A stretch of 64,000 nt of DNA from positions 36,039,365 to 36,103,364 of the forward strand of contig OZ021722.1 in the NCBI GenBank assembly GCA_963978545.1, read 5' to 3'. The stretch is from Linyphia triangularis. Lineage: Eukaryota > Arthropoda > Arachnida > Araneae > Linyphiidae. The position numbers and the translations under genes were made by a program. Position 1 is the first letter of the stretch, and every line of letters starts with the position of its first letter. The notes beneath the pieces are model-generated. The model did no database searches. It was not told the origin of the DNA and saw nothing but the letters and a program-made list of their open reading frames with translations. Below, piece by piece: positions 1-5,637 of the stretch.

Positions 1-56
1 CGAACCCGGGCCGCCTGGGTGAAAGCCAGGAATCCTAACCACTAGACCACATGGGA
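1..56 (-). tRNA. tRNA-Glu (TTC), 3' part cut by window edge
   Basis: The 5' half, anticodon arm with loop CTTTCAC and the start of the T arm are present. The 3' acceptor strand lies outside the window. What is visible matches the intact Glu-TTC consensus of the array. Confidence 0.9.
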
Positions 57-159
57 CTATAAGCCTACGCATTCAAACACTTTAGATATTTAATAAAATT
101 ATAAATTGAATTATACGTAAAATTTTAAAAATCATCGCATACATGAGGGATATTAATTT

Positions 160-169
160 AAAAAAAAAA
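160..169 (-). terminator. Pol III T-run after Gln at 172
   Basis: Ten T residues in the sense strand begin two bases past the gene end. Every monomer has such a run (5-10 T) just beyond Gln, and none has one between Glu and Gln except the class c and x TTTT. Confidence 0.85.
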
Positions 170-171
170 TT

Positions 172-243
172 AGGTTCTACCGAGATTCGAACTCGGATCG
201 CTGGATTCAGAGTCCAGAGTGCTGACCATTACACCTTAGAACA
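172..243 (-). tRNA. tRNA-Gln (CTG), class a variant with A8 and T1
   Basis: The anticodon loop CTCTGAA between stems CTGGA and TCCAG gives anticodon CTG. The T arm is perfect. The 5' end reads TGTTCTAAGG where intact copies read GGTTCTATGG, so the first acceptor pair is lost and the near-universal U8 (partner of A14 and first base of the A box) is A. A long T-run follows at 160-169. It would fold, but I doubt full function. This is the founder-like example of the 56 class a units. Confidence 0.85.
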
Positions 244-248
244 CAATT

Positions 249-320
249 TTCCCAAGCCGGGAATCGAACCCGGGCCGCCTGGGTGAAAGCCAGGAATCCT
301 AACCACTAGACCACATGGGA
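249..320 (-). tRNA. tRNA-Glu (TTC)
   Basis: Anticodon TTC sits in loop CTTTCAC, and the D, anticodon and T stems are good. The acceptor strands TCCCATG and CTTGGGA leave one T6-T67 mismatch, typical of Glu genes in class a units. It lies upstream of the Gln gene at 172-243 across a 5-nt linker without a T-run, so both probably share one transcript. Confidence 0.9.
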
Positions 321-350
321 CAATAAGCCTACGCATTCAAACACTTTAGA

Positions 351-359
351 TATTTAATA
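351..359 (-). promoter_or_regulatory. Conserved TATA-like element, -31 to -39 upstream of Glu
   Basis: The sense strand reads TATTAAATA. The same bases at the same distance precede intact Glu genes in both main spacer families although the flanking spacer has diverged. The spacer upstream of class b pseudo-Glu genes lacks it. Position and composition fit an upstream element for Pol III in animals. Function is inferred. Confidence 0.6.
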
Positions 360-425
360 AAATTATAAATTGAATTATACGTAAAATTTTAAAAATCATC
401 GCATACATGAGGGATATTAATTTAG

Positions 426-433
426 AAAAAAAA
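426..433 (-). terminator. Pol III T-run after Gln at 437
   Basis: Eight T residues follow the sequence CCTAAA at the Gln 3' end. Confidence 0.85.
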
Positions 434-436
434 TTT

Positions 437-508
437 AGGTTCTACCGAGATTCGAACTCGGATCGCTGGATTCAGAGTCCAGAGTGCTGACCATTACACC
501 TTAGAACA
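437..508 (-). tRNA. tRNA-Gln (CTG), class a
   Basis: This gene has the same T1 and A8 changes as the copy at 172, with intact anticodon and T arms. Eight T residues in the sense strand (426-433) form the Pol III stop three bases past the gene end. Confidence 0.85.
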
Positions 509-513
509 CAATT

Positions 514-585
514 TTCCCAAGCCGGGAATCGAACCCGGGCCGCCTGGGTGAAAGCCATGAATAATAACCACTAGACCACATGGGA
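514..585 (-). tRNA. tRNA-Glu (TTC) with damaged D and anticodon stems
   Basis: The sense strand reads TTAT where the 3' strand of the D stem should read GGAT, which removes two D-stem pairs. The anticodon stem is CATGG instead of CCTGG, adding an A28-G42 mismatch. The T arm is intact. This form recurs next to most class a units that are followed on the right by a b unit. It is probably a decaying gene, although a covariance model may still call it. Confidence 0.75.
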
Positions 586-615
586 CAGAATGCCTACGTA
601 TTCAAATAAATTTTA

Positions 616-624
616 TATTTAATA
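616..624 (-). promoter_or_regulatory. Same TATA-like element in second spacer family
   Basis: It is again 31-39 bases before the Glu start (585). A second shared block, sense TTGAATACGTAGG, lies at about -8 to -20. Together these are the best kept parts of the spacers. Confidence 0.6.
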
Positions 625-701
625 AAATAATGCAGAAAATTATACAGAAACATTTTTTAATCCTTGACATACTCAAGGGTGAAATAATTGGAAAAAAACT
701 T

Positions 702-773
702 ACGTTCAACTGAAATTTGAGCTGGTATCGCTTTATCCAGAGACAAGAGTGCTGACCATTACATCATTGAACT
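702..773 (-). pseudogene. tRNA-Gln pseudogene (class b)
   Basis: It aligns end to end with Gln but has changes in every arm: acceptor AAGTTCA, anticodon stem CTTGT against TAAAG, and a T arm lacking GTTCGA. The A-box region (TGTAATGGTCAGCACTC) is the best kept part. A seven-T terminator (692-698) remains. Confidence 0.88.
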
Positions 774-778
774 TAATT

Positions 779-845
779 TTCCCACGCAAGGAATCGAAAA
801 TTGGCAGCCTGGGTGATATCTAGTATTCCTAACCATATGACAAAA
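779..845 (-). pseudogene. tRNA-Glu pseudogene (class b)
   Basis: About five bases are missing from the D-loop side, and the 5' acceptor strand reads TTTTGTC. The B box has lost the GGTTCGA core, and TTTT occurs inside the former T arm. The conserved TATTTAATA found before intact Glu genes is absent upstream (right side). It is non-functional by sequence. Confidence 0.88.
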
Positions 846-968
846 TAGTCTAATGAATTGCATTTTATCATCAATTTGATTCAATAACTATATTGCTTAA
901 AATATATATATATCCAAAAATATTTCATTTCTGATATATTTATGCATGATAAATTTAACAAAAACACT

Positions 969-1040
969 AGGTTCTAATGAGATTAGAAATCGGTTCGCCG
1001 GATTCAAAGTCTAGAGTGCTACCCATTACACGATAGAACC
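969..1040 (-). pseudogene. tRNA-Gln (TTG) pseudogene, class h
   Basis: The anticodon TTG is still readable in loop CTTTGAA. The anticodon stem is CTAGA against TCCGG, and the T arm has lost its GTTCGA motif (TTTCTAATC instead). The acceptor 5' strand GGTTCTA and the five-T terminator at 960-964 are kept. The same version occurs at 29,399, 31,528, 46,950, 49,079, 59,189 and 61,050. Confidence 0.82.
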
Positions 1041-1045
1041 AATCT

Positions 1046-1117
1046 TTCCCACGCCGGGAATCGAACCCGGGCCGCCTGGGTGAGAGCCAGGAATCCTAAC
1101 CACTAGACCACGTGTGA
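1046..1117 (-). tRNA. tRNA-Glu (CTC), one acceptor mismatch
   Basis: Loop CTCTCAC gives anticodon CTC, and the D, anticodon and T arms are intact. The 5' acceptor strand TCACACG faces CGTGGGA, leaving A3-G70 unpaired. It lies upstream of a broken Gln, showing Glu kept in better condition than its partner. Confidence 0.88.
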
Positions 1118-1234
1118 CAGAATGCTTACGTAATCAAATAAATTTTATATTTAATAAAATAATGAAGAAAATTATACAGAAACATTTTATTAATCTTTGA
1201 CATACTCAAGGGTGAAATAATTGGAAAAAAACTT

Positions 1235-1306
1235 ACGTTCTACTGAAATATGAGCTGGTATTGCTGGATCAAGAGATAAGAGTGCTGACCACTACATCAT
1301 TGAACT
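1235..1306 (-). pseudogene. tRNA-Gln pseudogene (class b), anticodon position reads CTT
   Basis: Aligned to Gln, positions 34-36 read CTT and the anticodon stem CTTAT does not pair with TCCAG. The T arm has no GTTCGA. The nominal Lys anticodon is best read as decay, not as a new specificity. Confidence 0.85.
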
Positions 1307-1311
1307 TAATT

Positions 1312-1378
1312 TTCCCTCGCAAGGAATCGAAAATTGGCAGCCTGGGTGAGATCTTGTACTCCTAACCCTATGACAAAA
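1312..1378 (-). pseudogene. tRNA-Glu pseudogene (class b)
   Basis: It has the same shortened D region and broken T arm as the copy at 779. The 3' end CGAGGGAA still pairs poorly with the 5' strand. The AT-rich spacer on its right has a run of alternating A and T near 1,439-1,446. Confidence 0.85.
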
Positions 1379-1501
1379 GATACTCATGAGTTGCAATTTA
1401 TCATCCTTTTGATTCAATAACTATATTGCGTAAAAAAATATATATATCCAAAAATATTTCATTCCAGATATATTTAGACATGATAGATTTAACAAAAAAC
1501 T

Positions 1502-1573
1502 AGGTTCTACCGAGATTCGAACTCGGATCGCTGGATTCAAAGTCCAGAGTGCTAACCATTACACCATAGAACC
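1502..1573 (-). tRNA. tRNA-Gln (TTG), intact
   Basis: Acceptor GGTTCTA/TAGAACC, anticodon stem CTGGA/TCCAG with loop CTTTGAA, and T arm CCGAG TTCGAAT CTCGG all pair fully. U8, A14, U33, G53 and A58 are present, and the discriminator base is T. It reads CAA codons. It differs little from the animal Gln consensus. A six-T run ends the transcription unit. Confidence 0.95.
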
Positions 1574-1578
1574 CAAAT

Positions 1579-1650
1579 TTCCCACACCGGGAATCGAACC
1601 CGGGCCGCCTGGGTGAAAGCCAGGAATCCTAACCACTAGACCACATGGGA
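1579..1650 (-). tRNA. tRNA-Glu (TTC), intact
   Basis: The acceptor strands TCCCATG and TGTGGGA pair with two G-T wobbles; all other arms pair fully. It is the promoter-proximal gene of the dicistron whose second gene is Gln-TTG at 1502-1573. TATTTAATA stands 31-39 bases upstream. Confidence 0.95.
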
Positions 1651-1766
1651 CAATAAGCCTACGCATTCAAACACTTTAGATATTTAATAAAATTATATAG
1701 TCAACTATATGTAAAATTTTAAAAATAATCGCGTACATGAGGGATATTAATTTAGAAAACAAACTT

Positions 1767-1838
1767 AGGTTCTACCGAGATTCGAACTCGGATCGCTGGA
1801 TTCAGAGTCCTGAGTGCTTACCATTACACCATAGAACT
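1767..1838 (-). tRNA. tRNA-Gln (CTG), class f variant
   Basis: The 5' base is A in place of G, so the first acceptor pair is lost. The anticodon stem CAGGA faces TCCAG, leaving an A28-A42 mismatch. The T arm and anticodon CTG are intact. Related copies lie at 32,061, 49,612 and 61,849. Confidence 0.8.
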
Positions 1839-1843
1839 CAACT

Positions 1844-1915
1844 TTCCCACGCCTGGCATCGAACCCGGGCCACTTGGGTGAGAGCCAGGATTCCTAACCA
1901 CTAGACCACATGGGA
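1844..1915 (-). tRNA. tRNA-Glu (CTC), class f variant
   Basis: Anticodon CTC is present. The 3' side of the anticodon stem reads CCAAG, giving a C28-A42 mismatch, and the T stem CCGGG/CCAGG has G51-A63. T26 is replaced by A near the D stem. Function is uncertain. Confidence 0.78.
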
Positions 1916-2031
1916 CAATAAGACTACGCAATCAAACACTTTAGATATTTAATAAAATTTTAATGTCAACTATACGTAAAATTTTAAAAATCATCGCATA
2001 CATGAGAGATATTAATTTAGAAAAAAAACTT

Positions 2032-2103
2032 AGGTTCCACCGAGATTCGAACTCGGATCGCTGGATTCAGAGTCCAGAGTGCTGACCATTACACCATAGA
2101 ACC
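2032..2103 (-). tRNA. tRNA-Gln (CTG), near-intact class g
   Basis: The acceptor is GGTTCTA/TGGAACC with one T6-G67 wobble; every other arm pairs fully and all invariant bases are present. A class g gene like this probably works normally. Confidence 0.93.
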
Positions 2104-2108
2104 CAATT

Positions 2109-2180
2109 TTCCCACGCCGGGAATCGAACCCGTGCCGCCTGGGTGAGAGCCAGGAATCCTAACCACTAGACCACGTGGGA
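2109..2180 (-). tRNA. tRNA-Glu (CTC) with A49
   Basis: The acceptor TCCCACG/CGTGGGA is perfect and the anticodon is CTC. The T stem begins ACGGG in place of CCGGG, so the 49-65 pair is A-G. This A49 mark is shared by nearly all class g Glu genes and is a useful tracer of recombination. Confidence 0.88.
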
Positions 2181-2297
2181 CAGAATGCTTACGTAATCAA
2201 ATAAATTTTATATTTAATAAAATAATGAAGAAAATTATACAGAAACATTTTATTAATCTTTGGCATACTCAAGGGTGAAATAATTTTAAAAAAACTT

Positions 2298-2441
2298 ACG
2301 TTCTACTGAAATATGAGCTGGTATTGCTGGATCAAGAGATAAGAGTGCTGACCATTACATCATTGAACTTAATTTTCCCTTGCAAGGAATCGAAAATTGG
2401 CAGCCTGGGTGAGATCTTGTACTCCTAACCCTATGACAAAA
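2298..2441 (-). pseudogene. Degenerate Gln-Glu pair (class b)
   Basis: Both halves are broken as in the pair at 1235-1378. An antisense open frame of 67 codons crosses the Glu half and the spacer; it is a by-product of the repeat and not a gene. Confidence 0.85.
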
Positions 2442-2565
2442 GATACTCATGAGTTGCAATGTATCATCCTTTTGATTCAATAACTTTATTGCGTAAAAAA
2501 ATATATATATCCAAAAATATTTCATTCCAGATATATTTAGACATGGTAGATTTAACAAAAAAATT

Positions 2566-2637
2566 AGGTTCTACCGAGATTCGAACTCGGATCGCTGGAT
2601 TCAAAGTTCAGAGTGCTAACCATTACACAATAGAACC
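2566..2637 (-). tRNA. tRNA-Gln (TTG) with anticodon-stem mismatch
   Basis: The anticodon stem CTGAA against TCCAG leaves A30-C40, and G9 is T. The T arm and acceptor stem are intact. The same variant is at 32,860, 35,256, 50,411 and 52,807. Confidence 0.82.
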
Positions 2638-2642
2638 CAAAT

Positions 2643-2714
2643 TTCCCACACCGGGAATTGAACCCGGGCCGCCTGGGTGAAAGCCAGGAATCCTAACCAC
2701 TAGACCACATGGGA
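2643..2714 (-). tRNA. tRNA-Glu (TTC), intact with A57
   Basis: It pairs fully apart from G-T wobbles in the acceptor stem. The T loop is TTCAATT, keeping a purine at position 57. It is likely functional. Confidence 0.92.
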
Positions 2715-2830
2715 CAATAAGCCTACGCATTCGAACACTTTAGATATTTAATAAAATTATAAAGTCAACTATATGTAAAATTTTAAAAATAATCGCGTAC
2801 ATGAGGGATAATAATTTAGAAAAAAAACTT

Positions 2831-2902
2831 AGGTTCTACCGAGATTCGAACTCGGATCGCTGGATTCAGAGTCCAGAGTGCTTACCATTACACCATAGAA
2901 CT
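2831..2902 (-). tRNA. tRNA-Gln (CTG), class f with A1
   Basis: The anticodon and T arms pair fully and U8 is present. A1-C72 replaces the first acceptor pair. The A-box region reads GGTAAGC where intact genes have GGTCAGC or GGTTAGC. Confidence 0.85.
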
Positions 2903-2907
2903 CAACT

Positions 2908-2979
2908 TTCCCACCCCTGGCATCGAACCCGGGCCACTTGGGTGAGAGCCAGGAATCCTAACCACTAGACCACATGGGA
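2908..2979 (-). tRNA. tRNA-Glu (CTC), class f
   Basis: The 3' acceptor strand reads GGTGGGA, losing the G7-C66 pair. Mismatches also occur at C28-A42 and in the T stem. Anticodon CTC is clear. Confidence 0.78.
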
Positions 2980-3095
2980 CAATAAGCCTACGCATTCGAA
3001 CACTTTAGATATTTAATAAAATTATAAAGTCAACTATACGTAAAATTTTAAAAATCATCGCATACATGAGAGATATTAATTTAGAAAAAAAACTT

Positions 3096-3167
3096 AGGTT
3101 CCACCGAGATTCGAACTCGGATCGCTGGATTCAAGGTCCAGAGTGCTAACCATTACACCATAGAACC
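3096..3167 (-). tRNA. tRNA-Gln (TTG) with C33, otherwise intact
   Basis: The anticodon loop is CCTTGAA: C33 replaces the invariant U33 before anticodon TTG. Unlike class c genes it keeps G53, a normal acceptor stem and U8. Its relatives at 33,390 and 35,786 are Gln-CTG with U33. The anticodon arm was therefore probably copied in from a class c gene by gene conversion. Confidence 0.85.
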
Positions 3168-3172
3168 CAATT

Positions 3173-3244
3173 TTCCCACGCCGGGAATCGAACCCGTGCC
3201 GCCTGGGTGAAAGCCAGGAATCCTAACCACTAGACCACATGGGA
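3173..3244 (-). tRNA. tRNA-Glu (TTC) with A49
   Basis: It pairs fully except A49-G65 at the base of the T stem. The spacer on its right is the second family (cagaatgcc start), which keeps the -31 to -39 TATTTAATA. Confidence 0.88.
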
Positions 3245-3361
3245 CAGAATGCCTACGTATTCAAATAAGTTTTATATTTCATAAAATAATGAAGAAAATT
3301 ATACGGAAACATTTTAATAATCCTCGACATACTCAAGGGTGAAATAATTGGAAAAAAATTT

Positions 3362-3505
3362 ACGTTCTACTGAAATTTTAGCTGGTATCGCTGGATCCAG
3401 AGACAAGAGTGCTGACCATTACATCATTGAACTTAATTTTCCCACGCAAGGAATCAGAAATTGGCAGCCTGGGTGAGATCTAGTACTCCTAACCATATGA
3501 CAAAA
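3362..3505 (-). pseudogene. Degenerate Gln-Glu pair (class b, second subtype)
   Basis: The Gln half has TGGATCCAG around a CTG-like anticodon and a T arm without GTTCGA. The Glu half has GATTTC-type changes and a shortened D region. Unlike the pair at 702 it lacks a TTTT inside the Glu T arm. Confidence 0.85.
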
Positions 3506-3619
3506 GAGTCTAATGAATTGCATTTTATCATCCTTTTGATTCAATAACTATATTGCGTAAAAAATACATATGTCCAAAAATATTTCATTCTAGATATATT
3601 TATACATGATAGATTTATC

Positions 3620-3624
3620 AAAAA
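3620..3624 (-). terminator. Pol III T-run after class c Gln
   Basis: Five T residues lie in the sense strand four bases past the Gln end. This is shorter than the 7-10 T runs after class a genes, but still enough for Pol III. Confidence 0.7.
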
Positions 3625-3628
3625 GACG

Positions 3629-3700
3629 AGGTTCTACCGAGATTCGAAATCGGATCGCTGGATTCAAGGTCCAGAGTGCTAACCATTAGACGATAAAACC
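3629..3700 (-). tRNA. tRNA-Gln (TTG)-like, class c: C33, T53, internal TTTT
   Basis: The anticodon loop CCTTGAA has C33. The T stem ends CCGAT so the 53-61 pair is T-C, and the B box loses its invariant G. G9 is C. The acceptor 5' strand is GGTTTTA, still pairing by a T5-G68 wobble but creating TTTT, a minimal Pol III stop, 8 bases past the Glu 3' end. The stems otherwise pair well, so a tRNA finder would probably score it. I doubt it decodes efficiently. Confidence 0.78.
3695..3698 (-). terminator. Internal TTTT at start of class c Gln (possible early stop)
   Basis: A C5-to-T change in Gln turns GGTTCTA into GGTTTTA. Four T residues now follow Glu closely, at positions 8-11 past its 3' end. 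In animals TTTT can stop Pol III, so Glu may be released alone. This is inference from sequence. Confidence 0.5.
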
Positions 3701-3705
3701 AATTT

Positions 3706-3777
3706 TTCCCACGCCGGGAATCGAACCCGGGCCGCCTGGGTGAAAGCCAGGAATCCTAACCACTAGACCACATGGGA
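3706..3777 (-). tRNA. tRNA-Glu (TTC), intact
   Basis: The acceptor TCCCATG/CGTGGGA has one wobble, and the D, anticodon and T arms are perfect, with an A discriminator. This exact sequence stands upstream of almost every class c Gln: L+77 at 5489, 7880, 9474, 10272, 12132, 14258, 16119, 16917, 18778, 20902, 23557, 25948, 30731, 33923, 36319, 37651, 38449 and 40310, and their +17,551 copies. Confidence 0.96.
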
Positions 3778-3893
3778 CAATAAGCCTACGCATTCAAACA
3801 CTTTAGATATTTAATAAAATTATAAATTGAATTATACGTAAAATTTTAAAAATCATCGCATACATGAGGGATATTAATTTTGAAAAAAAATTT

Positions 3894-3965
3894 AGGTTCT
3901 ACCGAGATTCGAACTCGGATCGTTGGATTCAGAGACCAGAGTGCTGACCATTACACCTTAGAACA
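3894..3965 (-). tRNA. tRNA-Gln (CTG), class a with extra anticodon-stem mismatch
   Basis: The stem CTGGT faces TCCAG, so 31-39 is T-T. T1 and A8 are as in other class a genes. The same form is at 10,537, 14,523 and 17,182. Confidence 0.78.
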
Positions 3966-3970
3966 CAATT

Positions 3971-4042
3971 TTCCCAAGCCGGGAATCGAACCCGGGCCGC
4001 CTGGGTGAAAGCCAGGAATAATAACCACTAGACCACATGGGA
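3971..4042 (-). tRNA. tRNA-Glu (TTC) with weak D stem
   Basis: The D-stem 3' strand is TTAT, but the anticodon stem CCTGG is intact, unlike the copy at 514. This intermediate state suggests the D-stem change came before the anticodon-stem change. Confidence 0.8.
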
Positions 4043-4159
4043 CAATAAGCCTACGCATTCATACACTTTAGATATTTAATAAAATTATAAATTGAATTAT
4101 ACGTAAAATTTTAAAAATCATCGCATACATGAGGGATATTAATTTAGAAAAAAAAACTT

Positions 4160-4231
4160 AGGTTCTACCGAGATTCGAACTCGGATCGCTGGATTCAGAG
4201 TCCAGAGTGCTTACCATTACACCATAGAACT
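4160..4231 (-). tRNA. tRNA-Gln (CTG), class f with A1
   Basis: The anticodon and T arms are intact; only the first acceptor pair is lost. It heads the recurrent f-g-x-a-b-c module. Confidence 0.85.
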
Positions 4232-4236
4232 CAACT

Positions 4237-4308
4237 TTCCCACCCCTGGCATCGAACCCGGGCCACTTGGGTGAGAGCCAGAAATCCTAACCACTAGACC
4301 ACATGGGA
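4237..4308 (-). tRNA. tRNA-Glu (CTC), class f
   Basis: It has the same three stem mismatches as the copy at 2908, with T26 kept and one further change at the anticodon-stem base (TTTCTGG). Confidence 0.75.
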
Positions 4309-4424
4309 CAATAAGCCTACGCATTCGAACACTTTAGATATTTAATAAAATTATAAAGTCAACTATACGTAAAATTTTAAAAATCATCGCATACATGAGA
4401 GATATTAATTTAGAAAAAAAACTT

Positions 4425-4496
4425 AGGTTCCACCGAGATTCGAACTCGCATCGCTGGATTCAGAGTCCAGAGTGCTGACCATTACACCATAGAACC
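4425..4496 (-). tRNA. tRNA-Gln (CTG), class g with G49
   Basis: The T stem is GCGAG/CTCGG, leaving G49-G65 unpaired; the rest pairs fully. The change also occurs at 8,410, 11,068, 15,055, 17,713 and 63,178. Confidence 0.87.
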
Positions 4497-4501
4497 CAAT
4501 T

Positions 4502-4573
4502 TTCCCACGCCGGGAATCGAACCCGTGCCGCCTGGGTGAAAGCCAGGAATCCTAACCACTAGACCACATGGGA
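4502..4573 (-). tRNA. tRNA-Glu (TTC) with A49
   Basis: It pairs fully apart from A49-G65. The spacer on its right belongs to the cagaatgcc family. Confidence 0.88.
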
Positions 4574-4690
4574 CAGAATGCCTACGTATTCAAATAAGTT
4601 TTATATTTCATAAAATAATGAAGAAAATTATACGGAAACATTTTTTTAATCCTCGACATACTCAAGGGTGAAATAATTGGAAAAAAATTT

Positions 4691-4762
4691 ACGTTCTACT
4701 GAAATTTTAGCTGGTATCGCTGGATCCAGAGACAAGAGTGCTGACCATTACACGATAAAACC
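4691..4762 (-). pseudogene. Recombinant tRNA-Gln pseudogene (class x)
   Basis: The 3' two-thirds match class b pseudo-Gln (no GTTCGA, TGGATCCAG anticodon region). The 5' end is class c (GGTTTTATCG). The junction lies in the shared A-box stretch near 4,735-4,752. It also carries the TTTT seen in class c. Copies: 8,676, 11,334, 15,321, 17,979, 20,104 and 63,444. Confidence 0.85.
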
Positions 4763-4767
4763 AATTT

Positions 4768-4839
4768 TTCCCACGCCGGGAATCGAACCCGGGCCGCCTG
4801 GGTGAAAGCCAGGAATCCTAACCACTAGACCACATGGGA
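4768..4839 (-). tRNA. tRNA-Glu (TTC), intact, upstream of a recombinant pseudo-Gln
   Basis: It is identical to the class c Glu. In this unit Glu is the only usable gene. Confidence 0.95.
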
Positions 4840-4956
4840 CAATAAGCCTACGCATTCAAACACTTTAGATATTTAATAAAATTATAAATTGAATTATACG
4901 TAAAATTTTAAAAATCATCGCATACATGAGGGATATTAATTTAGAAAAAAAAATTT

Positions 4957-5028
4957 AGGTTCTACCGAGATTTGAACTCGGATCGCTGGATTCAGATTAC
5001 AGAGTGCTGACCATTACACCTTAGAACA
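4957..5028 (-). tRNA. tRNA-Gln (CTG), class a with damaged anticodon arm
   Basis: The anticodon region is CTGTA ATCTGAA TCCAG: T30-C40 is unpaired and position 32 is A. T1 and A8 are also present. One T-arm base is T for C (gatttgaac). Sister copies lie at 8,942, 11,600, 15,587, 18,246, 20,370 and 63,710. Confidence 0.72.
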
Positions 5029-5033
5029 CAACT

Positions 5034-5105
5034 TTCCCAAGCCGGGAATCGAACCCGGGCCGCCTGGGTGAAAGCCATGAATAATAACCACTAGACCACA
5101 TGGGA
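5034..5105 (-). tRNA. tRNA-Glu (TTC) with damaged D and anticodon stems
   Basis: It has the same TTAT D-strand and CATGG anticodon stem as the copy at 514. Confidence 0.72.
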
Positions 5106-5221
5106 CAGAATGCCTACGTATTCAAATAAATTTTATATTTAATAAAATAATGCAGAAAATTATACAGAAACATTTTTTAATCCTTGACATACTCAAGGGT
5201 GAAATAATTGGAAAAAAATTT

Positions 5222-5365
5222 ACGTTCTACTGAAATTTTAGCTGGTATCGCTGGATCCAGAGACAAGAGTGCTGACCATTACATCATTGAACTTAATTTT
5301 CCAAAGCAAGGAATAAGAAATTGGCAGCCTGGGTGAGATCTATTACTCCTAACCATATCACAAAA
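5222..5365 (-). pseudogene. Degenerate Gln-Glu pair (class b)
   Basis: The Glu 3' end here reads CTTTGGAA and the D region is shortened. It is paired with the class c unit at 5489, with the AT-rich third spacer family between them. Confidence 0.84.
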
Positions 5366-5488
5366 TAGTCTAATGAATTGCATTTTATCATCCTTTTGAT
5401 TCAATAACTATATTGCGTAAAAAATACATATGTCCAAAAACATTTCATTCTAGATATATTTATAAATGATAGATTTAACAAAAAGACG

Positions 5489-5560
5489 AGGTTCTACCGA
5501 GATTCGAAATCGGATCGCTGGATTCAAGGTCCAGAGTGCTAACCATTACACGATAAAACC
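5489..5560 (-). tRNA. tRNA-Gln (TTG)-like, class c
   Basis: C33, T53 and internal TTTT are as at 3629. The D arm reads CGTGTAATGG rather than CGTCTAATGG, so there are at least two subtypes of class c. Confidence 0.76.
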
Positions 5561-5565
5561 AATTT

Positions 5566-5637
5566 TTCCCACGCCGGGAATCGAACCCGGGCCGCCTGGG
5601 TGAAAGCCAGGAATCCTAACCACTAGACCACATGGGA
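5566..5637 (-). tRNA. tRNA-Glu (TTC), intact
   Basis: It is the standard class c partner, with all arms paired. Confidence 0.95.

Larger units (their letters stand above)
1..3628 (-). repeat. Array block 1: mixed monomers, units 1-13
   Basis: Left edges L and class: 172a, 437a, 702b, 969h, 1235b, 1502e, 1767f, 2032g, 2298b, 2566e, 2831f, 3096g, 3362b. Relative to the stretch starting at 30,996, the offset is 30,559 for units 437-1235 and 30,294 for units 1767-3362. The 265-bp change means unit 1502 is extra here, or was lost there. The unit at 3096 has a Gln-TTG C33 anticodon arm where its relative at 33,390 has Gln-CTG. Confidence 0.93.

Noticed and set aside
1235..1306. tRNA-Lys (CTT) suggested by the class b anticodon position
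   Set aside because: The anticodon stem does not pair and the T arm is destroyed; the rest aligns with Gln. The reading is a mutated Gln pseudogene.
1437..1450. AT dinucleotide microsatellite in the third spacer family
   Set aside because: Short alternating A-T runs occur in every such spacer and vary only by a few bases; they look like plain AT-rich spacer without separate meaning.
2355..2558. Minus-strand open frame of 67 codons, repeated at 32,649, 35,045, 50,200 and 52,596
   Set aside because: It spans the pseudo-Glu gene and AT-rich spacer of a class b unit. Its recurrence follows the repeat copies. Near-identical units elsewhere interrupt the frame, and nothing resembles a protein domain.
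2459..2680. Plus-strand open frames of 63-74 codons ending in a Gly/Pro/Glu-rich tail (also 27,428, 32,753, 35,149, 44,979, 50,304, 52,700, 59,646, 61,507)
   Set aside because: The tail is the antisense translation of tRNA-Gln and tRNA-Glu. The frames are open by chance and lie opposite good tRNA genes.
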